A stretch of 64,000 nucleotides of DNA, from NCBI GenBank assembly GCA_947627695.1, contig CANQXF010000009.1, positions 42,017 through 106,016 of the forward strand, read 5' to 3'. The first letter of the stretch is position 1. Each line of letters begins with the position of its first letter. The notes beneath the pieces are model-generated. The model was not told the origin of the DNA. It ran no database searches and saw only the letters and a list, made by a program, of their open reading frames with translations. This DNA comes from an uncultured Ruminiclostridium sp. Its GTDB lineage: Bacteria; Bacillota; Clostridia; Oscillospirales; Ruminococcaceae. The position numbers and the translations under genes were made by a program. Shown piece by piece: positions 1 through 8,789 of the stretch.

Positions 1-112
1 ATCCAACGGTATACTTCTGGCACTGAACGCCATATTCGCCGCATTGACGTATATCATTCTGGGCGCATTTATCCTTTACTACCGCAACGCTATGCGCAAT
101 ATCGCTAGGTGA
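1..112 (+). CDS. C-terminal end of an unidentified membrane protein (partial)
   Basis: An open frame enters from the left edge in frame 2 and stops at TGA 110-112, giving about 36 residues. The peptide is hydrophobic (it contains LALNAIFAALTYIILGAFIL) and ends in a basic tail, RNAMRNIAR. This reads as the last transmembrane helix of an integral membrane protein with a cytoplasmic basic end. The family cannot be named from so little sequence; ABC permease and multidrug transporter are both possible. The next gene begins 13 bp downstream with its own SD, so the two are probably co-transcribed. Confidence 0.6.
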   Translation, partial: SNGILLALNAIFAALTYIILGAFILYYRNAMRNIAR

Positions 113-124
113 CAGGAGCGAAAA

Positions 125-619
125 ATGCCCATAAACAACATTTCTCAGCCTGAAATAATAAAGATAAACGACCGTCTTCGCCTGCGCAAATACAGCGGCT
201 CTTACGACTTTGCGCTCCCCTGGTACTCCGACCCCGAGACCCTTCGCCTGATAGGAAGCCCTCCCACTCCCTACACCTTGGAAAAAATTGCTGATATGTA
301 CGAATACCTTGAGCGCAAGGGCGAGCTGTATTTCATAGAGATATTTGAGGAACATCACTGGCTCCCCATAGGCGACGTTACCTTCTGTCACGACGATATG
401 CCAATTCTGATAGGAGAAAAGCGCTTTCGCGGTCAGGGAACGGGAAAAATCGTGGTAAACGCCATTGTACAGCGCGGAAAGCAGCTTGGCTATACTGAGC
501 TTTACGTTGAGGACATCTACGATTTCAATATCCCCTCAATAAAATGCTTCACCTCCGCAGGTTTCATACCCTACCGCAAGACCCCCGAGGGACACGGATA
601 CTGCCTTGTGTTCAAGTGA
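125..619 (+). CDS. GNAT family N-acetyltransferase
   Basis: The 164-residue product fits a single GNAT domain, which transfers an acyl group from acyl-CoA to an amine. The acyl-CoA-binding motif A is visible as RFRGQGTG near residues 100-107, followed by a helix. The C-terminal half has the usual late motif (IPSIKCFTSAGF), as in RimI/RimJ-type enzymes. The SD AGGAG lies 7 bp before the ATG. The gene follows a membrane protein end by 13 bp and is closed by a terminator at 627-656. The substrate cannot be inferred from the sequence. Confidence 0.8.
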   Translation: MPINNISQPEIIKINDRLRLRKYSGSYDFALPWYSDPETLRLIGSPPTPYTLEKIADMYEYLERKGELYFIEIFEEHHWLPIGDVTFCHDDMPILIGEKRFRGQGTGKIVVNAIVQRGKQLGYTELYVEDIYDFNIPSIKCFTSAGFIPYRKTPEGHGYCLVFK

Positions 620-626
620 TAACTTC

Positions 627-656
627 AGCCTGTTCATTTTTATGGACAGGCTTTTT
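627..656 (+). terminator. Rho-independent terminator
   Basis: The stem AGCCTGT / ACAGGCT with a 12-nt loop is followed by TTTTATTT, immediately after the acetyltransferase stop codon. Confidence 0.75.
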
Positions 657-680
657 ATTTTATGGGACGTACTTCCGCTA

Positions 681-709
681 TTGACAAATATCGACGAATA
701 GTATAAAAT
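681..709 (+). promoter_or_regulatory. Sigma-A-type promoter of the hybrid kinase gene
   Basis: TTGACA (681-686), a 17-bp spacer and TAAAAT (704-709) lie 45 bp upstream of the kinase ATG. Confidence 0.75.
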
Positions 710-753
710 AATAATGTATGCAGTTTTCTGAAAAATTAAGGGTGAGGTAAACG

Positions 754-3375
754 ATGAAATCAGAACGTAAAACCAGGAAAATCGACCTGCAAAACAGCAA
801 GCTCCGTGAGAAAAGCATAATCGCCGCTTTAATAACGATATTTCTCACGGTAATTGTTATGGTCGTTTCATATATAAGGATAAACCAGATAACCGAGCAG
901 CGCTGTCTTGAACGTATGCAGGAGGGCGTAAATACCGTTATCGACGGAATAGGGAACAAGCTGGCGAGCGACAGCAACGCCCTGCGCTCTGTGGCAAAGC
1001 TTTTGGAGCTGGAGGAGGATTTCAGCTCCGAAACTATGAAAGAGATGATGGGACGCCTTTCCCCCATTATGACAGCAAAAAATCTGAATCTTCTCCTGCC
1101 GGGGGATCTGATAATTTCAGGCGAGGGAAACCAATTTGACGTGTCAGACGACGATTCCATAAGCTTTGACGTGGAATCCGCACTGGGAGAACACGTTACC
1201 GACAGAAAAATGTCCGTGGGTTCAAACCCCGACCAACAGACCTACATAATCCGTCATTTCGTCCCCATCGTTAAAAACGGAGAAACGGTGGCTATGCTCT
1301 ATATGACCACCAACCTCCAGAAATTGCCGCAAAATCTCAATATCAGCAATATCTACAACGGCACCGCCAGCGTCTACATAATCGACCGCAGCAACGGCGA
1401 TTTCATAATGGACACCTGGCACGACCAGCTTGGAAAGATTGATGATGAAGATCGCCAGGTCAAGGGCGGCAAAAGCTGGGACCAGGTGGTAGATGAAATC
1501 AAAACGGGAAAACAGGGCTATGCCGTTATCCACTCCAACACCACAAACGAGTACCTGTACTTTTACTATGCTCCACTTCAGTCTGACAAATGGCAGCTTG
1601 AGGGCGCAAACGGTCAGAACCAGTGGACAGCCGCTGTTACAGTCCCCGAGGACGAGGCTTTTGCCAACCTTTATAAAATAAGGACAGTATATTTTATCAT
1701 AGCGATAATTGAGGCGGTAATCCTTATTTCCTATCTTATCTGGACTATCCGCAACACAAGAGTTATCTGTGAAAAAGCCGTCCTTGAGGAACGACTTATC
1801 AAGGCGGAAAACGCCGAGCGTGCAAAGACAATGTTTTTATCAAATATGTCCCACGACATACGCACGCCTATGAACGCCATAATCGGTTATACCACCCTTG
1901 CGGCGGCGAATATTGAAAATACTGAAAAAGTGCAGGATTATCTTTCAAAGATACTTTCTTCCAGTAATCACCTGCTCAGCCTTATAAACGACGTTCTCGA
2001 CATGAGCCGTATCGAAAGCGGCAGAGTTTATATCGAGGAAGTGGAATGCAGCCTGCCCGACCTGCTCCGCGACCTGCGCAATATCCTTATGACCCAGATG
2101 AAGTCAAAGCAGCTCGACTTTTATATGGACACCATAGACGTTATAGACGAGGACGTTTACTGCGACAAGCTCCACATGAACCAGGTGCTGCTGAACCTGC
2201 TCAGCAATGCCATAAAATTCACTCCCGCAGGGGGAGCCGTTTCCCTTACCATAAAGCAGAAACCGGGCGCACCTGAGGGCTATGCCGCTTACGAAATAAG
2301 GGTAAAGGACACAGGCATTGGAATGAGTCCCGAATTTGTGGAGCACGTTTTCGAGCCCTTTGAAAGAGAGCAGAACTCCACCGTCAGCGGTATCCAGGGC
2401 ACAGGACTGGGAATGCCCATCGCCAAAAACATTATAGATATGATGGGCGGAACGATAGAGGTGCAAAGCGAGCAGGGCAAGGGCACCGAGTATATCGTGA
2501 ATATTGAACTGCGCCTTGTTTCCGAGCGTCGTCCCGTTGGAATTATAAAAGAGCTTGAGGGCTTCCACGCCCTTGTAGTTGACGACGACTATACCGTATG
2601 CGACAGCGTGACAAAAATGCTGGTCCAGCTGGGACTTCGTGCTGAATGGACAATGTCAGGCAAGGAGGCTATCCTCCACGCAAGACAGGCTAAGGAGCTT
2701 GCTGACGAATTCCGCGCTTATATCATCGACTGGCTGCTCCCCGACATAAGCGGTATAGAAGTTGTCCGCAGAATAAGAAATTCCGTTGGCGAAACCGTTC
2801 CTATCATAATCCTCACCGCCTACGACTGGACTGATATCGAGGAGGAGGCAAGGCAGGCGGGTGTCACCGCCTTCTGCAACAAACCTATCTTCCTCTCCAC
2901 TCTGAGAGATACGCTCCTTTCCGCAATAGGGAAATTTGAACAAAAAACCGAAGAGCCTGTTATTCCGACAGAAGACAAGGATTATAAAGGCAAACGCCTG
3001 CTCCTTGTCGAGGACAACGAGCTTAACCGCGAGATAGCCTACGAGATACTTACCGAGGGCGGATTTGTGGTTGAAACCGCCGAGGACGGCACCGTTGCGG
3101 TAGACAAGGTGAAAAAGTCAACTGCGGGTTATTACGACCTTATCCTTATGGACGTTCAGATGCCGATAATGAACGGCTATGACGCCACAAGAGCGATAAG
3201 GGCGCTTGACGACCCTGCTCTCGCCTCTATACCTATAATCGCTATGACCGCCAACGCCTTCAACGAGGATAAAATGCAGGCGCTTGAATGCGGAATGAAC
3301 GACCACATCGCAAAGCCGCTGAATATGGACGTCCTCAACGATACCCTGCATAAGTATCTTGGAGGAAAAAAGTGA
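754..3375 (+). CDS. Membrane-bound hybrid sensor histidine kinase with two receiver domains
   Basis: The 873-residue protein has a TM helix at about 21-41, an extracytoplasmic sensor region to about 308 (probably a Cache-type fold) and a second TM at about 309-331. A HisKA domain follows, with the phospho-acceptor His near 367 in NMSHDIRTPMN, then an HATPase with N box NLLSNAIKF and glycine boxes. Two receiver domains come next, with Asp near 658 (IIDWLLPD) and near 800 (LILMDVQMP). Receiver 2 has the full DD/D/T/K set (VEDN, MDVQMP, AMTAN, AKP). Receiver 1 has Trp after the phospho-Asp and may be divergent. There is no DNA-binding domain, so it must signal to a separate partner not seen here. 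The SD GGTGAGG precedes the ATG. A Fe-S membrane gene starts 2 bp after its stop. Confidence 0.9.
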   Translation: MKSERKTRKIDLQNSKLREKSIIAALITIFLTVIVMVVSYIRINQITEQRCLERMQEGVNTVIDGIGNKLASDSNALRSVAKLLELEEDFSSETMKEMMGRLSPIMTAKNLNLLLPGDLIISGEGNQFDVSDDDSISFDVESALGEHVTDRKMSVGSNPDQQTYIIRHFVPIVKNGETVAMLYMTTNLQKLPQNLNISNIYNGTASVYIIDRSNGDFIMDTWHDQLGKIDDEDRQVKGGKSWDQVVDEIKTGKQGYAVIHSNTTNEYLYFYYAPLQSDKWQLEGANGQNQWTAAVTVPEDEAFANLYKIRTVYFIIAIIEAVILISYLIWTIRNTRVICEKAVLEERLIKAENAERAKTMFLSNMSHDIRTPMNAIIGYTTLAAANIENTEKVQDYLSKILSSSNHLLSLINDVLDMSRIESGRVYIEEVECSLPDLLRDLRNILMTQMKSKQLDFYMDTIDVIDEDVYCDKLHMNQVLLNLLSNAIKFTPAGGAVSLTIKQKPGAPEGYAAYEIRVKDTGIGMSPEFVEHVFEPFEREQNSTVSGIQGTGLGMPIAKNIIDMMGGTIEVQSEQGKGTEYIVNIELRLVSERRPVGIIKELEGFHALVVDDDYTVCDSVTKMLVQLGLRAEWTMSGKEAILHARQAKELADEFRAYIIDWLLPDISGIEVVRRIRNSVGETVPIIILTAYDWTDIEEEARQAGVTAFCNKPIFLSTLRDTLLSAIGKFEQKTEEPVIPTEDKDYKGKRLLLVEDNELNREIAYEILTEGGFVVETAEDGTVAVDKVKKSTAGYYDLILMDVQMPIMNGYDATRAIRALDDPALASIPIIAMTANAFNEDKMQALECGMNDHIAKPLNMDVLNDTLHKYLGGKK

Positions 3376-3376
3376 G

Positions 3377-4201
3377 ATGAAAAAGCTGGCCGCCCCGCTT
3401 ATTATGCTCGCGATATTTGAAACCGTGGCGATAACGCTCTGACTTGCTCTTGACAACATCTTCTACTTCTTTAATTTCACATATATCGGCATATGCATAG
3501 CGCTGGGACTTTTCCTTTACTCAGTGCATTTCAAGTACGCCCGCCTTGTGGTACAGCTTGGCGTAGGACTTTATATGCTGCTGTACCTCGGTTTTATAAA
3601 CGGTGAGAATATGCAGATTGAGGGCTTTTGGTTCTATCTTTTCTCAGGCGTATTTGAGGCGGCAACGATACATTATGCGGTGGCAAAGATATTCGGACCG
3701 CTTATTTTCGGCAGAGGCTGGTGCGGCTACGCCTGCTGGACGGCTATGATACTTGATCTTCTGCCCTTTAAACAGCCCTCTGCTCCCCGCAAAAGGATAG
3801 GCTGGATAAGATACGTCACCTTTGCTGTCTCCCTGATTTTTGTAGCAGCTTTGTTTTTGTTGCAGATACCGAATACTGCGGGAATAATTTTCTGGGCGTT
3901 CATTATCGGCAATATTCTTTACTACGCCTTTGGGATCATTCTTGCAATAGCTTTTAAAGACAACCGCGCCTTCTGCAAATACCTTTGCCCCGTGACCGTC
4001 TTTTTAAAGCCTATGAGCTATTTTTCTCTTATGCGTATAAAATGCAACGATGAAAAATGCGTTTCCTGCGGCAAATGCAGAAAGGTATGCCCTATGAATG
4101 TGGATATGACCGACAATTCCCGCAAAAGAGCCAACGGCACCGAATGTATTTTATGCCTTAAATGCGTGGATTGCTGCCCGCAAAAGGCGCTGAAGCTGTA
4201 A
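3377..4201 (+). pseudogene. NapH/CcoG-like 4Fe-4S membrane protein interrupted by in-frame TGA
   Basis: The natural start is ATG 3377, 11 bp after the SD GGAGG (3361-3365) and 2 bp after the kinase stop. The frame runs MKKLAAPLIMLAIFETVAITL, then TGA at 3440-3442, then continues in frame (LALDNIFYFFNFTYIG) to the stop at 4201. Homologues as I recall them carry Trp or another large residue here, so TGG to TGA is the simplest change. The intact part has several TM segments, the motif GRGWCGYACW, FCKYLCP, and two 4Fe-4S clusters (CVSCGKCRKVCP; CILCLKCVDCCP). Such proteins act as membrane electron carriers. The first usable start after the stop is GTG 3524, without an SD, which would lose the first TM and leave 225 residues. 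It is a pseudogene or a sequence error; see findings. Confidence 0.75.
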
Positions 4202-4208
4202 ATTCAAA

Positions 4209-4240
4209 CCCCTGCTGAAAATCTTGGCAGGGGTCGTTTA
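4209..4240 (+). terminator. Hairpin terminator with weak U-tract
   Basis: CCCCTGC (4209-4215) pairs with GCAGGGG (4227-4233) over an 11-nt loop, followed by TCGTTTA. It lies between the Fe-S gene and the thrS promoter. The T-tract is short, so termination may be partial. Confidence 0.5.
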
Positions 4241-4246
4241 CATCTA

Positions 4247-4275
4247 TTGACAATTAAGCATTAAAGTGATAAAAT
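4247..4275 (+). promoter_or_regulatory. Promoter of thrS
   Basis: TTGACA (4247-4252), a 17-bp spacer and TAAAAT (4270-4275). The predicted transcript leader is only about 45 nt, too short for a T-box. Confidence 0.8.
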
Positions 4276-4276
4276 A

Positions 4277-4295
4277 TATTGGTATTAAACCAATA
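4277..4295. promoter_or_regulatory. Inverted repeat at the thrS transcription start
   Basis: Perfect 7-bp arms TATTGGT / ACCAATA with a 5-bp centre overlap the expected +1 of the thrS promoter. It could be an operator or a 5'-end RNA hairpin. Confidence 0.45.
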
Positions 4296-4325
4296 CAGAA
4301 ATAAAAAATAACGGAGGAACTGACA

Positions 4326-6236
4326 ATGCGTATCACATTGAAAGGCGACGTTGTAAAGGAATATGAAAACGGTATGACCGCCTACGACATCGCCAAGGAC
4401 ATCAGCGCAGGACTTGCAAGAGCCGCCTGTGCCGCAAAAATAAACGGAAAAGTGTGTGATCTGCGAACTTGCATTGACAGTGACGCTTCTCTTGAAATAC
4501 TGACCTTTGACGACGAGGACGGAAAAAAGGCGTTCCGCCACACCGCCTCCCACATTCTTGCTCAGGCTGTAAAAAGACTTTTCCCCGACGTAAAGTTAGC
4601 GATAGGACCCGCCATTGACAACGGCTTTTACTACGATTTTGACGTGGAAACTCCTTTTACCGCCGAGGATCTGGAAAAGATAGAGGCGGAGATGAAGAAG
4701 ATAGTGAAAGAGGGACTTGAGCCCGTTCAGTTCTATCTTTCCCCCGAAGAGGCTATGAAGACCCTTGAGGAACAGGGCGAGATATACAAGGTTGAGCTTT
4801 GCAAGGAGCACGCCGACAAGGGCGAGCAGATCAGCTTCTACCGTCAGGGCGACTTTACCGACCTTTGCGCAGGACCTCACCTGATGAACGTTTCCGCTGT
4901 AAAGGCGTTCAAGCTCACCTCCTGCACAGGCGCATACTGGCGCGGAAGCGAGAAAAACAAAATGCTCTCCCGTATCTACGGAACAGCTTTCCCCAAGGCG
5001 TCCGAGCTTGACGCTTACCTCACAATGCTTGAGGAAGCGAAAAAGCGTGACCACAGAAAGCTGGGCAAGGAGCTTGAGCTGTTTGCTTTAATGGAGGAAG
5101 GTCCCGGTTTTCCTTTCTTCCTGCCGAAAGGTATGGTTTTGCGCAATACTTTGCTTGAATACTGGAGAGAAGTACACAAGAAATACGGCTACGTTGAGAT
5201 CTCAACTCCTATGATACTCAATCAGGAGCTTTGGCACAGAAGCGGCCACTGGGATCACTACAAGGACAATATGTACACCACCGTCATTGACGGCGAGGAT
5301 TACGCAGTAAAGCCTATGAACTGCCCTGGCGGAATGTTGGTATACAAGCTGTCCCCTCATTCCTACCGCGACCTGCCCTTGCGTATGGCTGAGCTGGGAC
5401 TTGTCCACCGTCACGAACTGTCAGGCACCCTGCACGGACTTTTCCGTGTTCGCTGCTTCACTCAGGACGACGCTCACATCTTTATGACATGGGATCAGGT
5501 GGAGAGCGAGATACAAGGCGTAGTCCGCCTGTTCGACGAGGTTTATTCCACCTTCGGCTTGACATATGAGATAGAAGTTTCCACCATGCCCGAGGATCAC
5601 ATTGGCGAAAAGGAAACATGGGATTTTGCCACCGAAACTCTTGAAAAAGCCATTACGGCTATGGGAAAGACCTTCACTATAAACGAGGGCGACGGCGCAT
5701 TCTACGGACCTAAGCTGGACTTCCACCTTTCCGATTCTATCGGCAGAACATGGCAGTGCGGCACAATTCAGCTTGATATGCAGATGCCCGAGCGTTTTGA
5801 TCTGGAATACACTGGCGCAGACGGCGAAAAGCACCGCCCCGTAATGATACACCGTGTTGTCCTCGGTTCAATCGAACGCTTTATCGGCGTTATCACAGAG
5901 CATTTTGAGGGAAAATTCCCGCTTTGGCTGAACCCCGTTCAGGTGAAGATAATGCCCATAGCCGACCGTCACAACGACTTCTGCGATAAGATAGCGCAGG
6001 CGCTTGACAATATAGGCATACGCTACGAGATAGACACCAGAAACGAAAAGATAGGCTACAAGATAAGAGAAGCCCAGGTCAAGAAGATAAATTATATGCT
6101 TGTCATCGGCGACAACGAGGTTGAGGAGGGCAACGCCTCCGTTCGCTGCCGCAAGAGAGGCGACCTTGGCAAGATGAGCATTGACGAGCTTTGCGCAATG
6201 CTCAAAAAGGAAGTTGACGAAAAAACTATTCTGTAA
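4326..6236 (+). CDS. thrS: Threonine--tRNA ligase
   Basis: Class II synthetase that charges tRNA-Thr in the cytoplasm. The 636 residues show the full bacterial layout: TGS domain (about 1-60), SAD editing domain (HTASHILAQAVKRLFP near 75 and the CAGPHL region near 182), catalytic core (about 240-530) and a C-terminal anticodon-binding domain ending in KMSIDELCAMLKKE. The zinc ligands are visible in NCPGG, DDAHIF and VMIHR. Motif 2 is visible around RHELSGTLHGLFRVR. Start is ATG 4326 with GGAGG 8 bp upstream. It has its own promoter and a strong terminator, so it is monocistronic. No T-box is present, unusual for thrS in Firmicutes. Confidence 0.97.
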   Translation: MRITLKGDVVKEYENGMTAYDIAKDISAGLARAACAAKINGKVCDLRTCIDSDASLEILTFDDEDGKKAFRHTASHILAQAVKRLFPDVKLAIGPAIDNGFYYDFDVETPFTAEDLEKIEAEMKKIVKEGLEPVQFYLSPEEAMKTLEEQGEIYKVELCKEHADKGEQISFYRQGDFTDLCAGPHLMNVSAVKAFKLTSCTGAYWRGSEKNKMLSRIYGTAFPKASELDAYLTMLEEAKKRDHRKLGKELELFALMEEGPGFPFFLPKGMVLRNTLLEYWREVHKKYGYVEISTPMILNQELWHRSGHWDHYKDNMYTTVIDGEDYAVKPMNCPGGMLVYKLSPHSYRDLPLRMAELGLVHRHELSGTLHGLFRVRCFTQDDAHIFMTWDQVESEIQGVVRLFDEVYSTFGLTYEIEVSTMPEDHIGEKETWDFATETLEKAITAMGKTFTINEGDGAFYGPKLDFHLSDSIGRTWQCGTIQLDMQMPERFDLEYTGADGEKHRPVMIHRVVLGSIERFIGVITEHFEGKFPLWLNPVQVKIMPIADRHNDFCDKIAQALDNIGIRYEIDTRNEKIGYKIREAQVKKINYMLVIGDNEVEEGNASVRCRKRGDLGKMSIDELCAMLKKEVDEKTIL

Positions 6237-6245
6237 ACATTTAAA

Positions 6246-6284
6246 CAAAGGCTCAAATTTCTGTTCGGATTTGAGCCTTGTTTT
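6246..6284 (+). terminator. Strong terminator after thrS
   Basis: CAAAGGCTCAAAT pairs with ATTTGAGCCTTG (one bulged A), followed by TTTT. Confidence 0.85.
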
Positions 6285-6303
6285 CAATACGGCAGGTGAG
6301 AAT

Positions 6304-7440
6304 ATGGAATACAAAACCGATATAAACGCTCTGTTAAAGCAGCTTTCCGCCAAAGCTCCAGACCCTGATACGCTTGTGTGTAGTGACCCCAGCGAAAATA
6401 CAAAAAAGCTTTGGGCGTATCTGAAAAGCATTTACGGCAAGAATATACTTACAGGGCAGCAGTATCTTCAAGTCGCTGAGCTTGAGGACGCCGTATATTA
6501 CCGTGAAACAGGCAGACTTCCCGCCGTCCGAGGCTACGATATGATGGACATTGACAAGAAAAAGGGCGACGGACAGGTGGAAAGAGCCATAAAATGGGCG
6601 AAGGAAACAGGCTGTATCATTACGATGTGCTGGCACTGGTACGCTCCCGACGATATGAACGACCTTGAAAACTGCGTCTGGTCGTTTTATTACAAAACCA
6701 CAAATTACGACCGCAAAACCAGTTTTGATCTGCTGAAAGCCGTAACGGAGGGGACCGCCGAGTACGCTTTCGCCATTTCCCGCATAGATATGATAGCGGA
6801 GGAGCTGAAAAAGTTTCAGCGCGAGGACATACCCGTTTTATGGCGTCCTCTCCACGAGGCGGCAGGGGACTGGTTCTGGTGGGGAAAAAGGGACAACGAC
6901 AACGGCGAGTCCGCCGCCGCATACAAAAAGCTGTGGTACATCATCTTCGACCGCTTTAACAACTACCACAAGCTGAACAACCTCATCTGGGTCTGGAACG
7001 GTCAGAGCCCCGAGATGGCAGTTGACCCCAACTCCTACGACATCTGCGGCGAGGACATTTATCCCGAATTATACCACAGTCAGGACCACACCTCTCAGCT
7101 TGCCCGCTACAAAGAGGTGACCTCCTACACTCACGGCAAAATGGCGGCGCTTTCCGAGTGCTGTTTCCTGCCTGACCCCGACATCTTGCAGATAGATAAG
7201 GTAAAGTGGCTGTGGTGGCTCCCTTGGTGGGGAAGATTTGTGTACGCCGTAGGCGACGACCATCGCCCCGTCTTTGACGAAAAGGGACTCCCCGTGTACA
7301 ATCCTCAGCAGTTTACAAAGGGAATGTTGAAATCCTATTTTGACAACAATTACTGCTTGACCCTTGACAAACTCCCCTGGTACACGGGGCAAAACGAAAA
7401 ATACGTAAAAGAACTTATGAAGGAGCGTTTCGGACTTTGA
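6304..7440 (+). CDS. Intracellular GH26 beta-mannanase-like glycoside hydrolase
   Basis: The 378-residue protein is a single GH26 (beta/alpha)8 domain without a signal peptide, linker or binding module, so it acts in the cytoplasm. The acid/base Glu is in RPLHEAAGDWFWWG (about residue 185) and the nucleophile Glu in ALSECCF (about 286). The subsite motif CWHWYAPDD near 110 also matches GH26. Start ATG 6304 is preceded by GGTGAG; the longer in-frame extension from 6181 overlaps thrS and its terminator and is unlikely. It should cleave beta-1,4-mannan oligosaccharides after uptake. A lipoprotein gene and an SDR gene follow, overlapping or nearly so, forming an operon. Exact activity (endo-mannanase or mannobiohydrolase) is not determined. 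Confidence 0.88.
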   Translation: MEYKTDINALLKQLSAKAPDPDTLVCSDPSENTKKLWAYLKSIYGKNILTGQQYLQVAELEDAVYYRETGRLPAVRGYDMMDIDKKKGDGQVERAIKWAKETGCIITMCWHWYAPDDMNDLENCVWSFYYKTTNYDRKTSFDLLKAVTEGTAEYAFAISRIDMIAEELKKFQREDIPVLWRPLHEAAGDWFWWGKRDNDNGESAAAYKKLWYIIFDRFNNYHKLNNLIWVWNGQSPEMAVDPNSYDICGEDIYPELYHSQDHTSQLARYKEVTSYTHGKMAALSECCFLPDPDILQIDKVKWLWWLPWWGRFVYAVGDDHRPVFDEKGLPVYNPQQFTKGMLKSYFDNNYCLTLDKLPWYTGQNEKYVKELMKERFGL

Positions 7441-7898
7441 AAAAATTTATCTCTATATTGACAGCATTACTGCTTATATTTACGTTTTCCGCCTGCTCGT
7501 CAGCGCCCGCCGCAACGGACAAGACTGCCGCACAGCTTGCGCAGACGGTGCAGAACAGCATAGAATTTCCCCAGCTTGTGGAAGTGACCGACAAGGATAT
7601 AATAACCGAAAATATAGGCATAGACCTTTCTAATGTGACAGACTTTGCAGTATATCAGCAAATGCTCAGCGTTGACGTGAGCGAAATAATAATCCTGATA
7701 GTAAAGGACGGCGCCGAATCACAATTGAAAACCGCCCTTGAAAACCGCAAGCAGTCGCTGATAGATGACTTTGCATTTTATCCAAATCAGGTTGCCTCTG
7801 CCGAAGCAACGGTAGTGGGAAGTGAAAAGAACGTGGTATATCTCATCTGCCACGAGGAAGCGGCAACAGCAGAACAGGCTCTACTGCAGGAAATATGA
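7437..7898 (+). CDS. DUF4358-like lipoprotein
   Basis: The 153-residue product has a lipoprotein signal: MKK, a hydrophobic run, and lipobox FSAC with Cys near residue 20. The mature part resembles the DUF4358 family of small Firmicute lipoproteins, with the late pattern LENRKQSLIDDFAFYPNQ. Function is unknown. The start is TTG 7437, overlapping the GH26 stop TGA by 4 bp, with AAGGAG 11 bp upstream, which implies translational coupling. Membership of a mannanase operon does not by itself assign a role. Confidence 0.75.
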   Translation: MKKFISILTALLLIFTFSACSSAPAATDKTAAQLAQTVQNSIEFPQLVEVTDKDIITENIGIDLSNVTDFAVYQQMLSVDVSEIIILIVKDGAESQLKTALENRKQSLIDDFAFYPNQVASAEATVVGSEKNVVYLICHEEAATAEQALLQEI

Positions 7899-7915
7899 CA
7901 ACGGAGGAAAAAGCA

Positions 7916-8668
7916 ATGACCAATGTAAAAGGAAAATGGGCGCTCATCACAGGCGCCGCAAGAGGGATAGGCTGTCTTACCGCTAAGTTTATGGCACAGC
8001 AAGGCTGCAATCTCATTCTCCATTCAAGAAGCCTTTCCCACACAGAAAAGCTGCTTGCGGAGGTGAAAGCGCTGGGAGTTGAAGCCTACGCTTTTGAAGC
8101 TGAGTTATCCGACCTTGACGCCGTTGAAAAAATGCTGAAGGACATTGACACTCTGGGCGTTCAGGTGGATATCGTTCTGAACAACGCAGGTGTGCAGATA
8201 GCCTACCGCAACGATTATTTCAATACCCCTGTAAGCGACTACACCGAGAGCTTCAAGATAAACACCATTGCTCCCATAATGATATGTTATCATTTTCTGC
8301 CAAAAATGATAGAGCACGGTTTTGGCAGAATGCTCAACACCACCAGCGGCATACGCCTTGAGCCTCAGCAGGCGGGCTATTCCGCCAGCAAAGCCGCCCT
8401 CGACAAGGTGACAATTGACCTGGGTTCAACAGTTGAGGGAACTGACGTTATGATAAACCTCACCGACCCCGGCTGGTGCCGCACCGACCTTGGCGGACCA
8501 AACGCCCCCAACGCTCCCGAAAGCGCAATTCCCGGAATAGTAGCGGGAGTATTTGCCGACGACAAAAAATCAGGCAGATACCTGAACGCCCCCTACTTTA
8601 CAGGACTGACTCTTGAAGAAATGGTGGAAAAGGTACATAAGGAATTTGACAGTCCCTACGGAAAATAA
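7916..8668 (+). CDS. Short-chain dehydrogenase/reductase (classical SDR)
   Basis: The 250-residue Rossmann enzyme has the NAD(P)-binding motif TGAARGIG at about 13-20, NNAG near 90, and catalytic Ser/Tyr/Lys around TSG and YSASK (Tyr near 155). This is a classical SDR oxidoreductase. ATG 7916 is chosen over ATG 7895 because GGAGG (7903-7907) is correctly spaced for it; the upstream ATG overlaps the lipoprotein stop. It is the last gene of the GH26 operon and precedes a very strong terminator. A sugar or polyol substrate is suggested only by context. Confidence 0.88.
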   Translation: MTNVKGKWALITGAARGIGCLTAKFMAQQGCNLILHSRSLSHTEKLLAEVKALGVEAYAFEAELSDLDAVEKMLKDIDTLGVQVDIVLNNAGVQIAYRNDYFNTPVSDYTESFKINTIAPIMICYHFLPKMIEHGFGRMLNTTSGIRLEPQQAGYSASKAALDKVTIDLGSTVEGTDVMINLTDPGWCRTDLGGPNAPNAPESAIPGIVAGVFADDKKSGRYLNAPYFTGLTLEEMVEKVHKEFDSPYGK

Positions 8669-8680
8669 AAATATTCTCAA

Positions 8681-8730
8681 AAAAAGCACTGACACAGGAA
8701 AAATCTTCCCGTGTCAGTGCTTTTTAATTT
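8681..8730 (+). terminator. Bidirectional terminator between convergent operons
   Basis: A perfect 15-bp stem, AAAAAGCACTGACAC / GTGTCAGTGCTTTTT, surrounds a 15-nt loop. Runs of A and T on both sides let it serve both the SDR operon and the minus-strand redox operon. Confidence 0.9.
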
Positions 8731-8789
8731 TATATGCTTTTGATCAGACCTCACCGCAAAATTTCAGCGCAGAAAATTTATACAGCATA

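Noticed and set aside
3440..3442. Selenocysteine codon in the Fe-S membrane gene
   Set aside because: No evident hairpin follows the TGA, and the position is in a hydrophobic helix, not a redox motif.
4241..4325. T-box riboswitch upstream of thrS
   Set aside because: Promoter-to-ATG distance is about 45 nt and there is no T-box core; too short.
6181..6303. Longer GH26 start at 6181
   Set aside because: It would overlap thrS and run through its terminator; an SD and ATG at 6304 fit the domain start.
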